Part shown: positions 37,303 through 48,911 of the stretch, piece by piece | Position numbering within the stretch: position 1 is the first letter of the stretch | Layout of the letters: every line of letters begins with the position of its first letter | From: Pseudomonas frederiksbergensis | Lineage (GTDB): Bacteria; Pseudomonadota; Gammaproteobacteria; Pseudomonadales; Pseudomonadaceae | DNA length: 64,000 bases | Assembly: GCF_000802155.2 (NCBI RefSeq) | Contig: NZ_JQGJ02000001.1 | Coordinates: 310,001-374,000 of the forward strand | Direction of reading: 5' to 3' | Program-made: the position numbers and the translations under genes | Notes under the pieces: model-generated | The model's input: only the letters and a program-made list of their open reading frames with translations | Database searches by the model: none | What the model was told of the DNA's origin: nothing

Positions 37303-39893
37303 CAATACCACCCCTGTTTTTTATGCAAATCGTGCAACAACTCTAGGGCCGCATCTATATCTGACTCTGATGCACCAGACTCCACAAGACCCGGTTTTAG
37401 TGCTGCTAGGTTACTGTTCACTGCTGCCTCCAGATCTGCAGCATCATTCATGCTCTTCTCCAAACTGTTGCGTCCACCATACGTCTCACTGAATTTGCGA
37501 TGGATACTTGAAGGAACGGCAATGCACGGTGCCCGTCGGATCGCTTCCCGGATTTCGAAGGGGCTCATATCGTAACCGTTCATACGAATATGAAACTCCA
37601 ACGCCTTCCTAGACGGTATGTGATCAATGTCCAACTCATCTCCTCTGCTTCGACCACTGAGTTCGTTATACGGCCCCACCTCCAACGGTTCCACCGGAGG
37701 GCCTACAAACACCAACCCCGGCGAAGGCAACTCCATATCCCCCGGATACCCAGGAATACTGGCACCGGCCTGCCCTTCGTCAACAGCCGGAAACGTCTCG
37801 TTTTCTGGTAGGACCGGGATGACAGGGTTGCCGGGGTATACCGACGAGAGTGGCGGTGTAATCGGTGAGGTGGTCGGGCCAAGCTGTTCGATGCCCGGTG
37901 GTACCAGGGGTGTTCGGGTACCGTTGCCGATTGGAGGCGCGGGCCAGGGGATGACAGCCGGTACGATGCCAGGCCTGCCCAGCAGGCTGTTTGGTGTGGC
38001 GATGCTGATGCGGTCGAGATTGAAAGGGTTTTCACCCAGCTCGGCCCGGTTCTGATAACGCAGTTCGAATTCGCGACGCTCGCCGACCCACGTGCTTTTC
38101 GGCGCATAGGGCGCAAAGCCGCGTTCGATGCGTTTTTGGTTGATCTCATCTGCGTTGCCCGACACCGACAGCGCTGGGTGCTCGGCGAGGGTGCGCCACA
38201 GTGCCTGGTCGAAGGCACTGAAGGACTTAATGGTCTGCGCCCGCATCTGCTGGCCGACTTGTTCGGGAATGGCCGCGCCTTGGGGCTGGCTGGCCGTGCT
38301 CCACCAATCATTGGCAGCCGGCTTGCCAGCGCCCGCGACGATGCCCGAGCCCAGGGGTGGCAAATCGAATGAGAAATAGGTCGGCGGCAACCCAGGCACG
38401 CAGACGATGCAGTCTTGAATGCGCAGGTCCACGCCCGCCGGCAGGGTCTCGACTTGTGGCGCCATGAGCATCAGTACTGGCGGGCTTGTCGGGGCAGTGT
38501 GTGGGAGCGCGTCAGTGGCGAACTGGAGTTGCCGGGTTACAACGCCAGGAACTTCGGCGTTGTAGAGGCCGGTCAGAGGGTCCAGGACTGCATTGATGAC
38601 CGGAACCTGAGCGCTGATTGCCCCGCCGGTATTGGCGACGTGAATCGTGGTGCCTTCGGATACGGTTTCAGGTTTGAGCCGGTGCGGCATTTCTACCGAG
38701 CCACCTGCATCGGCAACTGACCTCAACCGTTGCTCGTCCGCCAGACCCACTGCCTGGGCCGGTACGCCAACGCCTTGAAACAGCCGCCGACGTTGCTCGA
38801 CAGTAAGTTCTCCGTTGCCTAGAGGGGTGGTGTGTGTCGCCAGCGCGATAAATAAACCTGGCCCCTTCAAGGCAACGCTCTTTAACTCACCGAGCATCCC
38901 CACGGCCGACTGGACAGCCTTGTCCAATACCGCCGTGTCTTGCCGGGGTACAAACACGGTCCCCTGACTCAACACCATCCCGCCCGCGGTCAATGAAGAG
39001 GCGGGCACATTCACGGTATGAACTTGCCTGAGCCTCTCCAGCCGGACGTTTTCGTCAACCTGCTGTTTGAAACGGATGCGCTCCGCCCGTTGCTCAGCGT
39101 ATTGGCGCTGGCGCTCCCAGCCGGCTTCCCGCTCACGCCAAACGATAGCTTGCTCAGCATGGCGCTTGGCCAGCGCGCTGGATTTTTCGCTCAAGGCCTT
39201 GATTTGCTCGGAAAGCAACCGAGCCTCTTGAGCCGCAATGTAAGCCTGTTCCCAGAGACGGTGACCTTCATCCAGCGCGGCACCGAATTGATCCAGTCGC
39301 GCGCGATAATCATCGACCGAACGGGACAGCGGATCCTGTCCATCAAAGACACGGGCGGCGAGATTCTTCGCGTTGAGTTCTTGAGACATACGGGCGATCA
39401 GCCCGTCGATTTCGCTTTTTTCCTTGGTGATGAGGTAAAGCTGCCAGCGCTCGGTTGAGTTCGAGGCGGGCGGCCGTTTTGCGGCCGAGATTTCCTTTTG
39501 CAGCGCGGCGTCGAGTTGTGATCGTTTGCTCGCGAAGTTTCGATCCACCTCGGCCCGGGTGGTGGTGTGGCGCTGCGCCATGGTCGCCAACAGCTGCTGG
39601 CGTGCCAGCAAACGCGCCTGTTCCTGAGCCGCCGCGGCGGCAGCGACCTTGGCGTTCGCAGCGTCAGCCTTCGCTTTTGCGGCGGCTTTCGCTTCCTCGG
39701 CCTGGCGTTTGAGCGTCGCTTGCTGCCTCTTTTTAATTCCCTTGGCTGAACGCTTCGGGCCGCCTGTCGCGCCGACGCGGTTTCCCCCGAAGCCGCCGCC
39801 ATAGCCGCCTCCGGAACCGCCGCCGGATGAAGGACGTCCCGGCCTGATGACGACAGAGCCGTCCGATCCATCTCCTGATGTTTCCTTTGCCAT
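37302..39893 (-). CDS. S-type pyocin-like bacteriocin with inactivated E9-type DNase domain and a second C-terminal toxin domain
   Basis: An 863-residue protein. Residues 1-48 are Gly/Ser-rich and disordered as in colicin E translocation regions. Residues 50-290 are Ala/Lys/Glu/Arg-rich coiled coil, and 293-515 the pyocin S domain (TVNVPASSLTAGGMV to GLPPTYFSFD). Residues 518-641 align with the colicin E9 DNase (GAGKPAANDWW, AAIPEQVGQQMR, FDQALWRTLAEHPAL, REFELRYQNRAELGENPFNL, RISIATP). The E9 catalytic pair ELHH is ELRY here (Arg612, Tyr613), and the two TPKRHIDIH histidines are Leu637 and Pro641, so it cannot be an active HNH enzyme. A Pro-rich linker (642-739) leads to a new C-terminal domain with Asp757-His758 (DELDIDHIPS), His798 and TYGGRN, like HNH/EndoVII polymorphic toxins. 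The ATG at 39893 has AAGGAG upstream. Confidence 0.85.
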   Translation of the reverse strand: MAKETSGDGSDGSVVIRPGRPSSGGGSGGGYGGGFGGNRVGATGGPKRSAKGIKKRQQATLKRQAEEAKAAAKAKADAANAKVAAAAAAQEQARLLARQQLLATMAQRHTTTRAEVDRNFASKRSQLDAALQKEISAAKRPPASNSTERWQLYLITKEKSEIDGLIARMSQELNAKNLAARVFDGQDPLSRSVDDYRARLDQFGAALDEGHRLWEQAYIAAQEARLLSEQIKALSEKSSALAKRHAEQAIVWREREAGWERQRQYAEQRAERIRFKQQVDENVRLERLRQVHTVNVPASSLTAGGMVLSQGTVFVPRQDTAVLDKAVQSAVGMLGELKSVALKGPGLFIALATHTTPLGNGELTVEQRRRLFQGVGVPAQAVGLADEQRLRSVADAGGSVEMPHRLKPETVSEGTTIHVANTGGAISAQVPVINAVLDPLTGLYNAEVPGVVTRQLQFATDALPHTAPTSPPVLMLMAPQVETLPAGVDLRIQDCIVCVPGLPPTYFSFDLPPLGSGIVAGAGKPAANDWWSTASQPQGAAIPEQVGQQMRAQTIKSFSAFDQALWRTLAEHPALSVSGNADEINQKRIERGFAPYAPKSTWVGERREFELRYQNRAELGENPFNLDRISIATPNSLLGRPGIVPAVIPWPAPPIGNGTRTPLVPPGIEQLGPTTSPITPPLSSVYPGNPVIPVLPENETFPAVDEGQAGASIPGYPGDMELPSPGLVFVGPPVEPLEVGPYNELSGRSRGDELDIDHIPSRKALEFHIRMNGYDMSPFEIREAIRRAPCIAVPSSIHRKFSETYGGRNSLEKSMNDAADLEAAVNSNLAALKPGLVESGASESDIDAALELLHDLHKKQGWY

Positions 39894-39916
39894 ACAGTTC
39901 TCCTTTTCTGTATGGC
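39889..39916 (-). promoter_or_regulatory. start-site hairpin presenting the Shine-Dalgarno in its loop
   Basis: In the bacteriocin mRNA, GCCATACAG and CTGTATGGC form a perfect 9-bp stem whose 10-nt loop AAAAGGAGAA is the ribosome binding site, and the AUG is in the 3' arm. A GGA in a hairpin loop is the hallmark of RsmA/CsrA targets, so translation of the bacteriocin may be repressed by Rsm proteins. This is inference from structure only. Confidence 0.6.
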
Positions 39917-39941
39917 GCAGCATGGCGATGGAGCGATGCTC

Positions 39942-39967
39942 GGGTGCGGTAGAAAGGTACCGCACCC
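39942..39967. promoter_or_regulatory. perfect 10-bp inverted repeat in the bacteriocin leader
   Basis: GGGTGCGGTA and TACCGCACCC flank GAAAGG, 49 bp upstream of the bacteriocin start codon and in the divergent region shared with mrpA. It could be an operator or an mRNA stem. No LexA box (CTGT-N8-ACAG) or convincing PrtN box was found in this region. Confidence 0.5.
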
Positions 39968-40152
39968 GGATCCCGTTTTTGAGCTAAGAACGCTTCGATA
40001 TCCGCGACCAACCGCGACTACCCGTCACTCACCGAAACAACCCAAAACAGGAAAAATCCATCTACCTTGTAGGATTCTGCGACACCCTCGCGGTTGGTGA
40101 TCGGGAATACGCCACGTATGATCCCTCACAACCTCCCGCCGAATAGAAGCCT

Positions 40153-43076
<2,924 letters not shown>

Positions 43077-43077
<1 letters not shown>

Positions 43078-43421
43078 TGGAAGAAGTCATCGCGATTGCA
43101 ATTGGCGTATTGGCCGCCTCCGGCGTCTGGTTGGTGCTGCGACCACGGACGTTCCAAGTGGTGATGGGCCTGTGCCTGCTGTCCTATGGCGTGAACCTGT
43201 TCATCTTCAGCATGGGCAGCCTGTTCATCGGCAAGGAACCGATCATCAAGGACGGCGTGCCCCAGGACTTGCTGCACTACACTGACCCGCTGCCCCAGGC
43301 TTTGGTGTTGACCGCCATTGTGATCAGCTTCGCCATGACCGCGCTGTTCCTGGTTGTCTTGCTCGCGTCCCGTGGGCTGACCGGCACCGACCATGTGGAC
43401 GGCCGGGAGCCCAAGGAATGA
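43077..43421 (+). CDS. mrpC: Mrp antiporter subunit C
   Basis: A 114-residue membrane protein with three helices, homologous to NuoK of complex I: SGVWLVLRPRTFQVVMGLCL then LSYGVNLFIFSMG, and DPLPQALVLTAIVISFAMTA, which is the most conserved NuoK-like segment. It starts inside the mrpA stop codon and overlaps mrpD by four bases. Confidence 0.95.
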
Positions 43422-45103
43422 TGTTGACGCCTCACTTGATCGCCGCGCCCATCCTGCTGCCGCTGCTGACCGCCGCGTTGATGCTGATGCTCGGCGAGAA
43501 ACATCGTCCGCTCAAGGCGCGGATCAACCTGTTGTCCACCTTGTTGGGGCTATGCATCGCCGTGCTGTTGCTGGCCTGGACCCAGGACCAGCCCTTGCCC
43601 ACGTCCATAGGCGTGTACCTGCCGGGCAACTGGCAGGCGCCGTTCGGCATCGTGCTGGTGGTCGATCGCCTGTCGGCCCTGATGCTGGTGCTGACCGGCA
43701 TCATCGGCGCCTGCGCCCTGCTGTTCGCCATGGCCCGTTGGGACCGGGCAGGGGCGAGTTTTCACGCGTTGTTCCAGATCCAGTTGATGGGCCTGTACGG
43801 GGCGTTCCTGACGGCGGACCTGTTCAATCTGTTCGTGTTTTTCGAGGTGCTGCTGGCCGCGTCCTATGGCTTGATGCTGCACGGATCGGGTCGGGCACGG
43901 GTGTCGTCGGGCCTGCATTACATTTCCATCAATCTGCTGGCTTCGTCGTTGTTCCTGATCGGCGCAGCGCTGATCTATGGCGTCACCGGTACCTTGAACA
44001 TGGCCGACCTGGCCTTGAAAATCCCGCTGGTGCCGGAAGCGGACCGGGGCCTGCTGCACGCCGGCGCAGGCATTCTCGCGGTGGCGTTCCTGGCCAAGGC
44101 CGGCATGTGGCCGCTGAATTTCTGGCTGGTTCCGGCCTACAGCTCCGCCAGCGCCCCGGTGGCGGCGTTGTTTGCCATCATGACCAAAGTGGGCGTCTAT
44201 ACGATCTTGCGCCTGTGGACTTTGCTGTTCTCGGGGCAGGCCGGCGCGTCGGCGTATTTTGGCGGCGACTGGCTGGTCTACGGCGGCATGGCGACCATCG
44301 CCTGCGCCGCCATCGCGATCCTGGCGGCCCAGCGCCTCGAACGCATGGCCAGCCTGAGCATCCTGGTCTCGGCCGGAATCCTGTTGTCGGCCATCGGTTT
44401 CGCCCAGCCCAACCTGATAGGCGCGGCGCTGTTTTATCTGGTGAGTTCGACCCTGGCGCTGTGCGCGTTGTTCTTGCTGGCCGAGCTGATCGAGCGTTCA
44501 CGCTCTGCCAACGAACTGCCGCTGGAAGATGACCTCGACACACTGCCGCGACCGCTGGAATCGCTGCAGCCGCCCAAGGGCATCAATCTCGATGACGAAC
44601 AGAAGGCGGTAGTCGGCCAAGTGATCCCCTGGACCATGGCCTTCCTGGGCTTGAGTTTCATTGCCTGTGCGCTGTTGATTGTCGGCATGCCCCCGCTGTC
44701 GGGATTCATCGGCAAACTGAGCCTGCTCAGCGCATTGCTCAACCCCGAGGGGCTCGGGTCGAGCGGTGATGTCCCGGTGTCCAATAAGGCCTGGGGCCTG
44801 CTGGCTTTGTTGATCCTGTCCGGGCTCGCCTCGTTGATCGCCTTCTCGCGCTTGGGCATCCAGCGCTTCTGGACCCCGCAGGAACGGCCGTCACCGCTGC
44901 TGCGACCGTTCGAATGCCTGCCGATCATTGCGCTGCTGGGGCTGGGGATCGTCTTGACCTTCAAGGCCGAACCCCTGCTGCGCTACACCCAATCCGTCGC
45001 CGATGCGTTGAACACGCCTGAACATTATGTGATGACGGTGCTTGCCACCCGCGCTGTCCCCAACCCTCAGGCCAGCGCTGACTTGAAGGCGGTGCAACCA
45101 TGA
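43418..45103 (+). CDS. mrpD: Mrp antiporter subunit D
   Basis: A 561-residue NuoM/NuoN-like proton-channel subunit: VVDRLSALMLVLTGIIGACA, FEVLLAASYGLMLHG, the conserved lysine segment LAKAGMWPLNFWLVPAYSS and APVAALFAIMTKVGVYTILR, and C-terminal MPPLSGFIGKLSLLSAL. A hydrophilic insertion (about residues 360-405, ELPLEDDLDTLPRPLE) separates two helix groups. It overlaps subunits C and E by four bases each. Confidence 0.95.
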   Translation: MMLTPHLIAAPILLPLLTAALMLMLGEKHRPLKARINLLSTLLGLCIAVLLLAWTQDQPLPTSIGVYLPGNWQAPFGIVLVVDRLSALMLVLTGIIGACALLFAMARWDRAGASFHALFQIQLMGLYGAFLTADLFNLFVFFEVLLAASYGLMLHGSGRARVSSGLHYISINLLASSLFLIGAALIYGVTGTLNMADLALKIPLVPEADRGLLHAGAGILAVAFLAKAGMWPLNFWLVPAYSSASAPVAALFAIMTKVGVYTILRLWTLLFSGQAGASAYFGGDWLVYGGMATIACAAIAILAAQRLERMASLSILVSAGILLSAIGFAQPNLIGAALFYLVSSTLALCALFLLAELIERSRSANELPLEDDLDTLPRPLESLQPPKGINLDDEQKAVVGQVIPWTMAFLGLSFIACALLIVGMPPLSGFIGKLSLLSALLNPEGLGSSGDVPVSNKAWGLLALLILSGLASLIAFSRLGIQRFWTPQERPSPLLRPFECLPIIALLGLGIVLTFKAEPLLRYTQSVADALNTPEHYVMTVLATRAVPNPQASADLKAVQP

Positions 45104-45591
45104 TCAGGCATCTGTTTCCAGCCCCCTGGCTGTCCCTGGCGTTGTGGTTGCTCTGGCTGTTGCTGAACCTGTCGCTCAGCGCCGGCCACCTGCTGTTGGG
45201 CGCGGCGCTGGGTTTTCTCGCACCCTTGATGATGCGTCCGCTGCGGCCACGGCCGATCCGTATCCGTCGACCGTGGGTCATGCTGCGGCTGTTCCTGCTG
45301 GTGGGTCGCGATGTGCTTGAGTCCAACCTGGCCGTCGCCTGGCGCGTACTCAACGCCGGACGCCGCGCGCCTCGCTCGCGGTTCATCAAGGTGCCGCTGG
45401 ACCTGCACGATGCCAACGGCCTGGCGGTGCTCTCGATGATCACCACGGTGATTCCGGGGACGGTCTGGTCGGAGTTGGCGCTGGACCGCAGCATCTTGTT
45501 GATGCACGTGTTCGATCTGGAGGACGAAGCGGTATTCATCGAACATTTCAAGGCCACTTACGAGCGTCCGTTGATGGAGATTTTCGAATGA
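45100..45591 (+). CDS. mrpE: Mrp antiporter subunit E
   Basis: A 163-residue subunit with two or three N-terminal helices and a cytoplasmic C-terminal domain. The segment MITTVIPGTVWSELALDRSI then LLMHVFDLEDE is characteristic of MrpE. It is required for assembly of the hetero-oligomer in studied systems. The start overlaps mrpD by four bases and the end overlaps mrpF by four. Confidence 0.94.
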   Translation: MIRHLFPAPWLSLALWLLWLLLNLSLSAGHLLLGAALGFLAPLMMRPLRPRPIRIRRPWVMLRLFLLVGRDVLESNLAVAWRVLNAGRRAPRSRFIKVPLDLHDANGLAVLSMITTVIPGTVWSELALDRSILLMHVFDLEDEAVFIEHFKATYERPLMEIFE

Positions 45592-45866
45592 GCGCCCTGC
45601 TGTCCAAAGCGATCCTGCTGAGTCTGTTCCTGTTCTCGCTGGCGATGGTCCTGACGTTAGTGCGGCTGTTCAAGGGCCCCTCGGCGCAGGATCGGGTCCT
45701 GGCCCTGGATTACCTGTATATCGTCGCGATGCTGATGATGCTGGTACTGGGCATCCGTTATGCCAGCGACACGTATTTCGAGGCGGCGCTCTTGATCGCC
45801 CTGTTCGGTTTTGTCGGCTCGTTTGCCCTGGCCAAGTTCCTGTTGCGCGGGGAGGTGATCGAATGA
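45588..45866 (+). CDS. mrpF: Mrp antiporter subunit F
   Basis: A 92-residue protein with three membrane helices. RLFKGPSAQDRVLALDYLYI and the C-terminal GFVGSFALAKFLLRG are the family motifs. MrpF homologues have also been linked to cholate efflux. It overlaps both neighbours by four bases. Confidence 0.94.
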   Translation: MSALLSKAILLSLFLFSLAMVLTLVRLFKGPSAQDRVLALDYLYIVAMLMMLVLGIRYASDTYFEAALLIALFGFVGSFALAKFLLRGEVIE

Positions 45867-46225
45867 CTGGAGAGTTGTCGATGTGGATCGAAATTCCAGT
45901 GGCGATCCTACTGGTTTCGGGCAGCCTGTTCGCCCTGGTCGGCGCGATCGGCCTGGTGCGGTTGAAGGATTATTTCCAACGCATGCACCCACCTGCCCTG
46001 GCTTCGACGCTGGGGGCCTGGTGCGTGGCGTTGGCGTCAATCGTCTATTTTTCGGCGCTCAAGTCCGGCCCGGTATTGCATGCCTGGCTGATCCCGATCC
46101 TGCTGTCCATCACCGTCCCGGTGACCACCCTGCTGCTGGCCCGGGCGGCGTTGTTTCGCAAGCGCATGGCGGGTGACGATGTGCCGGCGGAGGTGAGCAG
46201 TCGCAGGACCGGCCCCGAAGATTAG
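45863..46225 (+). CDS. mrpG: Mrp antiporter subunit G
   Basis: A 120-residue membrane protein closing the operon: GSLFALVGAIGLVRLKDYFQ then RMHPPALASTLG is the MrpG signature, and the helices continue to about residue 100, followed by a charged tail. A downstream terminator is not obvious. A REP-like fragment (GGGGCGAGGGACTTGCCG) follows near 46246. Confidence 0.94.
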   Translation: MTGELSMWIEIPVAILLVSGSLFALVGAIGLVRLKDYFQRMHPPALASTLGAWCVALASIVYFSALKSGPVLHAWLIPILLSITVPVTTLLLARAALFRKRMAGDDVPAEVSSRRTGPED

Positions 46226-46278
46226 AAGCCTCAGCCAGGCATTATTGGGGCGAGGGACTTGCCGTTATCTGCACGCGT

Positions 46279-46716
46279 TCAAGCCCATGCCACGGTCAAC
46301 AACCCCGCCCCCAGCACCACGCACAACGGCGAATAGACCCAAGTGTCGAGGCGGGCGAATGTCGAGCCCTTGACCTCCTTGAAAAAGCCCACCAGGTTCG
46401 ACTCGCCGATAGCCCGGGCGAACATCAGCAAAGCGATCGCGCTGATCAGCCATTGCAAGGCGCGGTGGGTGACGGGCGGTGATATCAGGCCGACCCGCAG
46501 GCACACCAGCAGCGCAATCATCAGCAGCGCGAGGGCGACCAGCAGCGTCAGCCATCCCGACGGGTTGAATGCCGGCCGCAGTGTGCCGCCCTGCTTCACT
46601 GGCACCTGCGGCACCACCGCCTGCGCCGCCCACCGCCCTCCCAGGGCCCAATACAAATGAATCAAGCTGATGGTCGCAAACACCGCGACCAGCGACCGAG
46701 CCAATACAAGCGTCAT
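46279..46716 (-). CDS. DUF3995 family membrane protein
   Basis: A 145-residue protein with four predicted helices, matching the DUF3995 layout: SLIHLYWALGGRWAAQAVVP near the N-terminus, three hydrophobic segments, and GFFKEVKGSTFARLDTWVYS with a final helix. No function is established for the family. The ATG at 46716 gives the usual family start. It stands alone, convergent with the Mrp operon. Confidence 0.85.
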   Translation of the reverse strand: MTLVLARSLVAVFATISLIHLYWALGGRWAAQAVVPQVPVKQGGTLRPAFNPSGWLTLLVALALLMIALLVCLRVGLISPPVTHRALQWLISAIALLMFARAIGESNLVGFFKEVKGSTFARLDTWVYSPLCVVLGAGLLTVAWA

Positions 46717-46853
46717 TCGCCAGCCTCCTGAAAAAGGTTGAACAATCATCCTAGCTGGAATTTGGCATTTCGCTGGACGGGCACACATTGCCCGTTTCCG
46801 GCGAAGGGCGAATTGCCCAGGATCAATTGTTCAACGCACTGGCCCCGAACGCC

Positions 46854-47864
46854 CTACAGCCCCGCTGCCACCTTATCGGCGACGTCCTTGGGCAACCAGG
46901 CCTGCCAGACCTCGGGATGGGCCTTGAGAAAGGCTTCGGCGGCCTCGCGGGACGGCGTGCGTTTCTCGCTCATGTCGGCCAGCGCCTTGTTCAGCGGATC
47001 GATCGGCAAATCGACCTTGCTGAAGAACTCGGCAATGTCCGGGTGCTGTTTCTGGAACGGTGCGGACACACCAATCGACAGCTTCGACGCCAGGGACCGC
47101 GTTGGCTTGGGGTTGGGGTTGTCGGCATCGGTCAGGGTCTTCCAGGCCTCGGCATCGAAGGGCGGCTCCTGCAATTGCACCAGCTTGAAACGCCCGAGCA
47201 GCGGTGTCGGCGACCAGTAATAGAAAAGGATCGGCTTGCCGCGACGAATCGAAGACGTGATCTCCGCATCGAGGGCGGCGCCTGAGCCACTGCGAAAATT
47301 CACATAGCTATCGGAAAGGCCGTACGCCTTGAGCTTCTGCTTGTTGACCACCTCGGACGTCCAGCCGATGGGGCTGTTGAGGAAGCGTCCCTTGCCGGGG
47401 CTTTCCGGATCCTTGAACACGTGCTTGTAGCGCGCCAGGTCCTCGACGCTGCGCAAGTCCGGCGCCAGGGGCTTGATGCCCTTGGCCGGGTCGCCCTTGA
47501 TCACGTATTCCGGCACCCACCAACCTTCGGTCGCCCCTTTGACCGTGTCGCCCAGTGCAACCACCTTGCCTTCGGCCTCGGCCTTGACCCAAACCGGGCT
47601 GCGACCGGCCCACTCCTCACCGATCACCTGGATATCGTTGTTAGCCAAGGCGGTTTCCAGGGTGATGGTCGTGCCCGGCAACGTGTCGGTCGGTAACCCG
47701 TAGCCCTTTTCGACGATGATTCGCAGGATGTCGGTAATCAGGCTGCCGCTTTCCCAGTTCAGGTCGGCAAAGTGGATCGGCGTCGATGCCGCGGATGCCG
47801 GGAGTGGTGAAACCAACACAGCGAGGGTGGCCCAGGCAGCCAGCCACTGTCGAACTCGTTTCAT
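46854..47864 (-). CDS. glycine betaine/proline-type ABC transporter substrate-binding protein
   Basis: A 336-residue periplasmic protein with a Sec signal (about residues 1-26, cleavage after ASA). The OpuAC-like domain has FADLNWESGSLITDILRIIV, GEEWAGRSPVWVKAEAEGKV and TEGWWVPEYVI, in which tryptophans typical of quaternary-amine cages are seen (Trp38, Trp85, Trp92, Trp115, Trp116). No permease or ATPase gene is adjacent, so it is an orphan binding protein that may feed a transporter elsewhere. Ligand (betaine, carnitine or choline) is not determinable. Confidence 0.88.
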   Translation of the reverse strand: MKRVRQWLAAWATLAVLVSPLPASAASTPIHFADLNWESGSLITDILRIIVEKGYGLPTDTLPGTTITLETALANNDIQVIGEEWAGRSPVWVKAEAEGKVVALGDTVKGATEGWWVPEYVIKGDPAKGIKPLAPDLRSVEDLARYKHVFKDPESPGKGRFLNSPIGWTSEVVNKQKLKAYGLSDSYVNFRSGSGAALDAEITSSIRRGKPILFYYWSPTPLLGRFKLVQLQEPPFDAEAWKTLTDADNPNPKPTRSLASKLSIGVSAPFQKQHPDIAEFFSKVDLPIDPLNKALADMSEKRTPSREAAEAFLKAHPEVWQAWLPKDVADKVAAGL

Positions 47865-48048
47865 GCTTGATACCTCATGCCGGACACAGCAATAACCGAA
47901 CGGCGTTGCGAAGCGAACGCAAGCCTCTGACTAGTTCAGTCAGTTGACTGTAGCCAAGGTTCCAGCAGGCGGGTTTTAAAACTGTTACGAGTACGAAAGA
48001 GCACAGGCGATAGACCCGATTCGTCACTATCGAATGACGATCGGCCTT

Positions 48049-48498
48049 TTACTCGCTGGCCTTGAACGTCACGAGTTCGCCCTTGCGCCATTTGGCCGCC
48101 TTGCCAGTGACCGCTTTCAACGTCTTGGTCAAACCTTCCTGCAGCTGTTGGTTGGCGGCAAATACTGTCACCACGCTGTGCCCTTCCTTGAAGAGGATGG
48201 CTTGGCCATCGGCCGTCGTGACGAACGCGTAGTCGCCAAGGCCATAGACCGTCAACTTGATTTCACGAAACCTGATTTCGAATTTGCCACCCTCCCGACT
48301 GGGCAATACTGCCGCACGGAAATGGTCGCCAACCTTCAGTTCAAGCCGGGGCTTGTCATCAACCACCAGTGCCGACTCGGTATCGATCTCGGCAACATAG
48401 ATGCCTTCGGGAGTCTGCTCGGTGATATAGACAAAACGTGACTGGAATAGCTTGACCAGCTTCGCCCGCAAGTCACCCAGTACAAATAACGCATGCAT
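48049..48498 (-). CDS. hypothetical protein
   Basis: I do not recognise this 149-residue protein. It is rich in beta-strand-like segments alternating with charged residues (SRFVYITEQTPEGIYVAEID, LELKVGDHFRAAVLP, FEIRFREIKLTVYGLGDYAF) and ends in a basic helix (LTKTLKAVTGKAAKW). No signal peptide or membrane segment. ATG at 48498 is used. A TTG seven codons upstream (48519) with GGGG before it is an alternative. It stands alone, with no informative neighbours. Confidence 0.6.
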   Translation of the reverse strand: MHALFVLGDLRAKLVKLFQSRFVYITEQTPEGIYVAEIDTESALVVDDKPRLELKVGDHFRAAVLPSREGGKFEIRFREIKLTVYGLGDYAFVTTADGQAILFKEGHSVVTVFAANQQLQEGLTKTLKAVTGKAAKWRKGELVTFKASE

Positions 48499-48911
48499 GT
48501 CGAGATTACTTACTGCCAAGGAAACATCCCCATCATTTAAAACGGCCCACTCTGCGGGAATGGACCACGAGAACCTGCACGGTCGCATGGACCTGTCTTT
48601 GAATTCGAAAGTGAACGGTGCGCCCTGACCCTGGGCGGGAGCAGACTAAAGGATCGCCACTCTCGCCGTCTTTCCCCGCAGTCGTCAGAGGTTGAAGGAA
48701 AACACCACTCTGAACATCGGAAAAGGAGGGACTACTAACTTTAGGGAAATTTCTCACCGAGAAAAGCATTTTTCCGACATCGATGCCAAAAAAAATTGCT
48801 TTAGATAGGCGCAACCGTACGCACGGTACTGCCGATTCTAGAGCAGCCGTTGCTGCGCAGACTACTTAAAACAGCCGGCAATTCGTCGGTAACCATAGAA
48901 AAGGAATTCAC
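48499..48911. other. intergenic region without a convincing gene
   Basis: This stretch separates two divergent hypothetical genes. Both strands have short frames with no family resemblance and no good ribosome binding sites. It contains A/T-rich runs near 48720-48800 and a small palindrome ACCGTACGCACGGT near 48819-48832, probably part of promoters for the flanking genes. Confidence 0.5.

Noticed and set aside
34512..39893. Prophage or integrative element carrying the bacteriocin locus
   Set aside because: No integrase, tRNA or direct-repeat attachment site flanks it; only local AT-richness of the immunity genes hints at transfer.
39889..39916. LexA (SOS) box at the bacteriocin start
   Set aside because: The repeat is ACAG-N10-CTGT, the reverse orientation and wrong spacing for CTGT-N8-ACAG.
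39894..40152. PrtN P-box repeats upstream of the bacteriocin
   Set aside because: Some GTTG...GT fragments exist but no regularly spaced set of ATTG-GT repeats.
48533..48814. A 93-codon minus-strand frame between small hypotheticals
   Set aside because: No ribosome binding site, irregular composition and no family resemblance.
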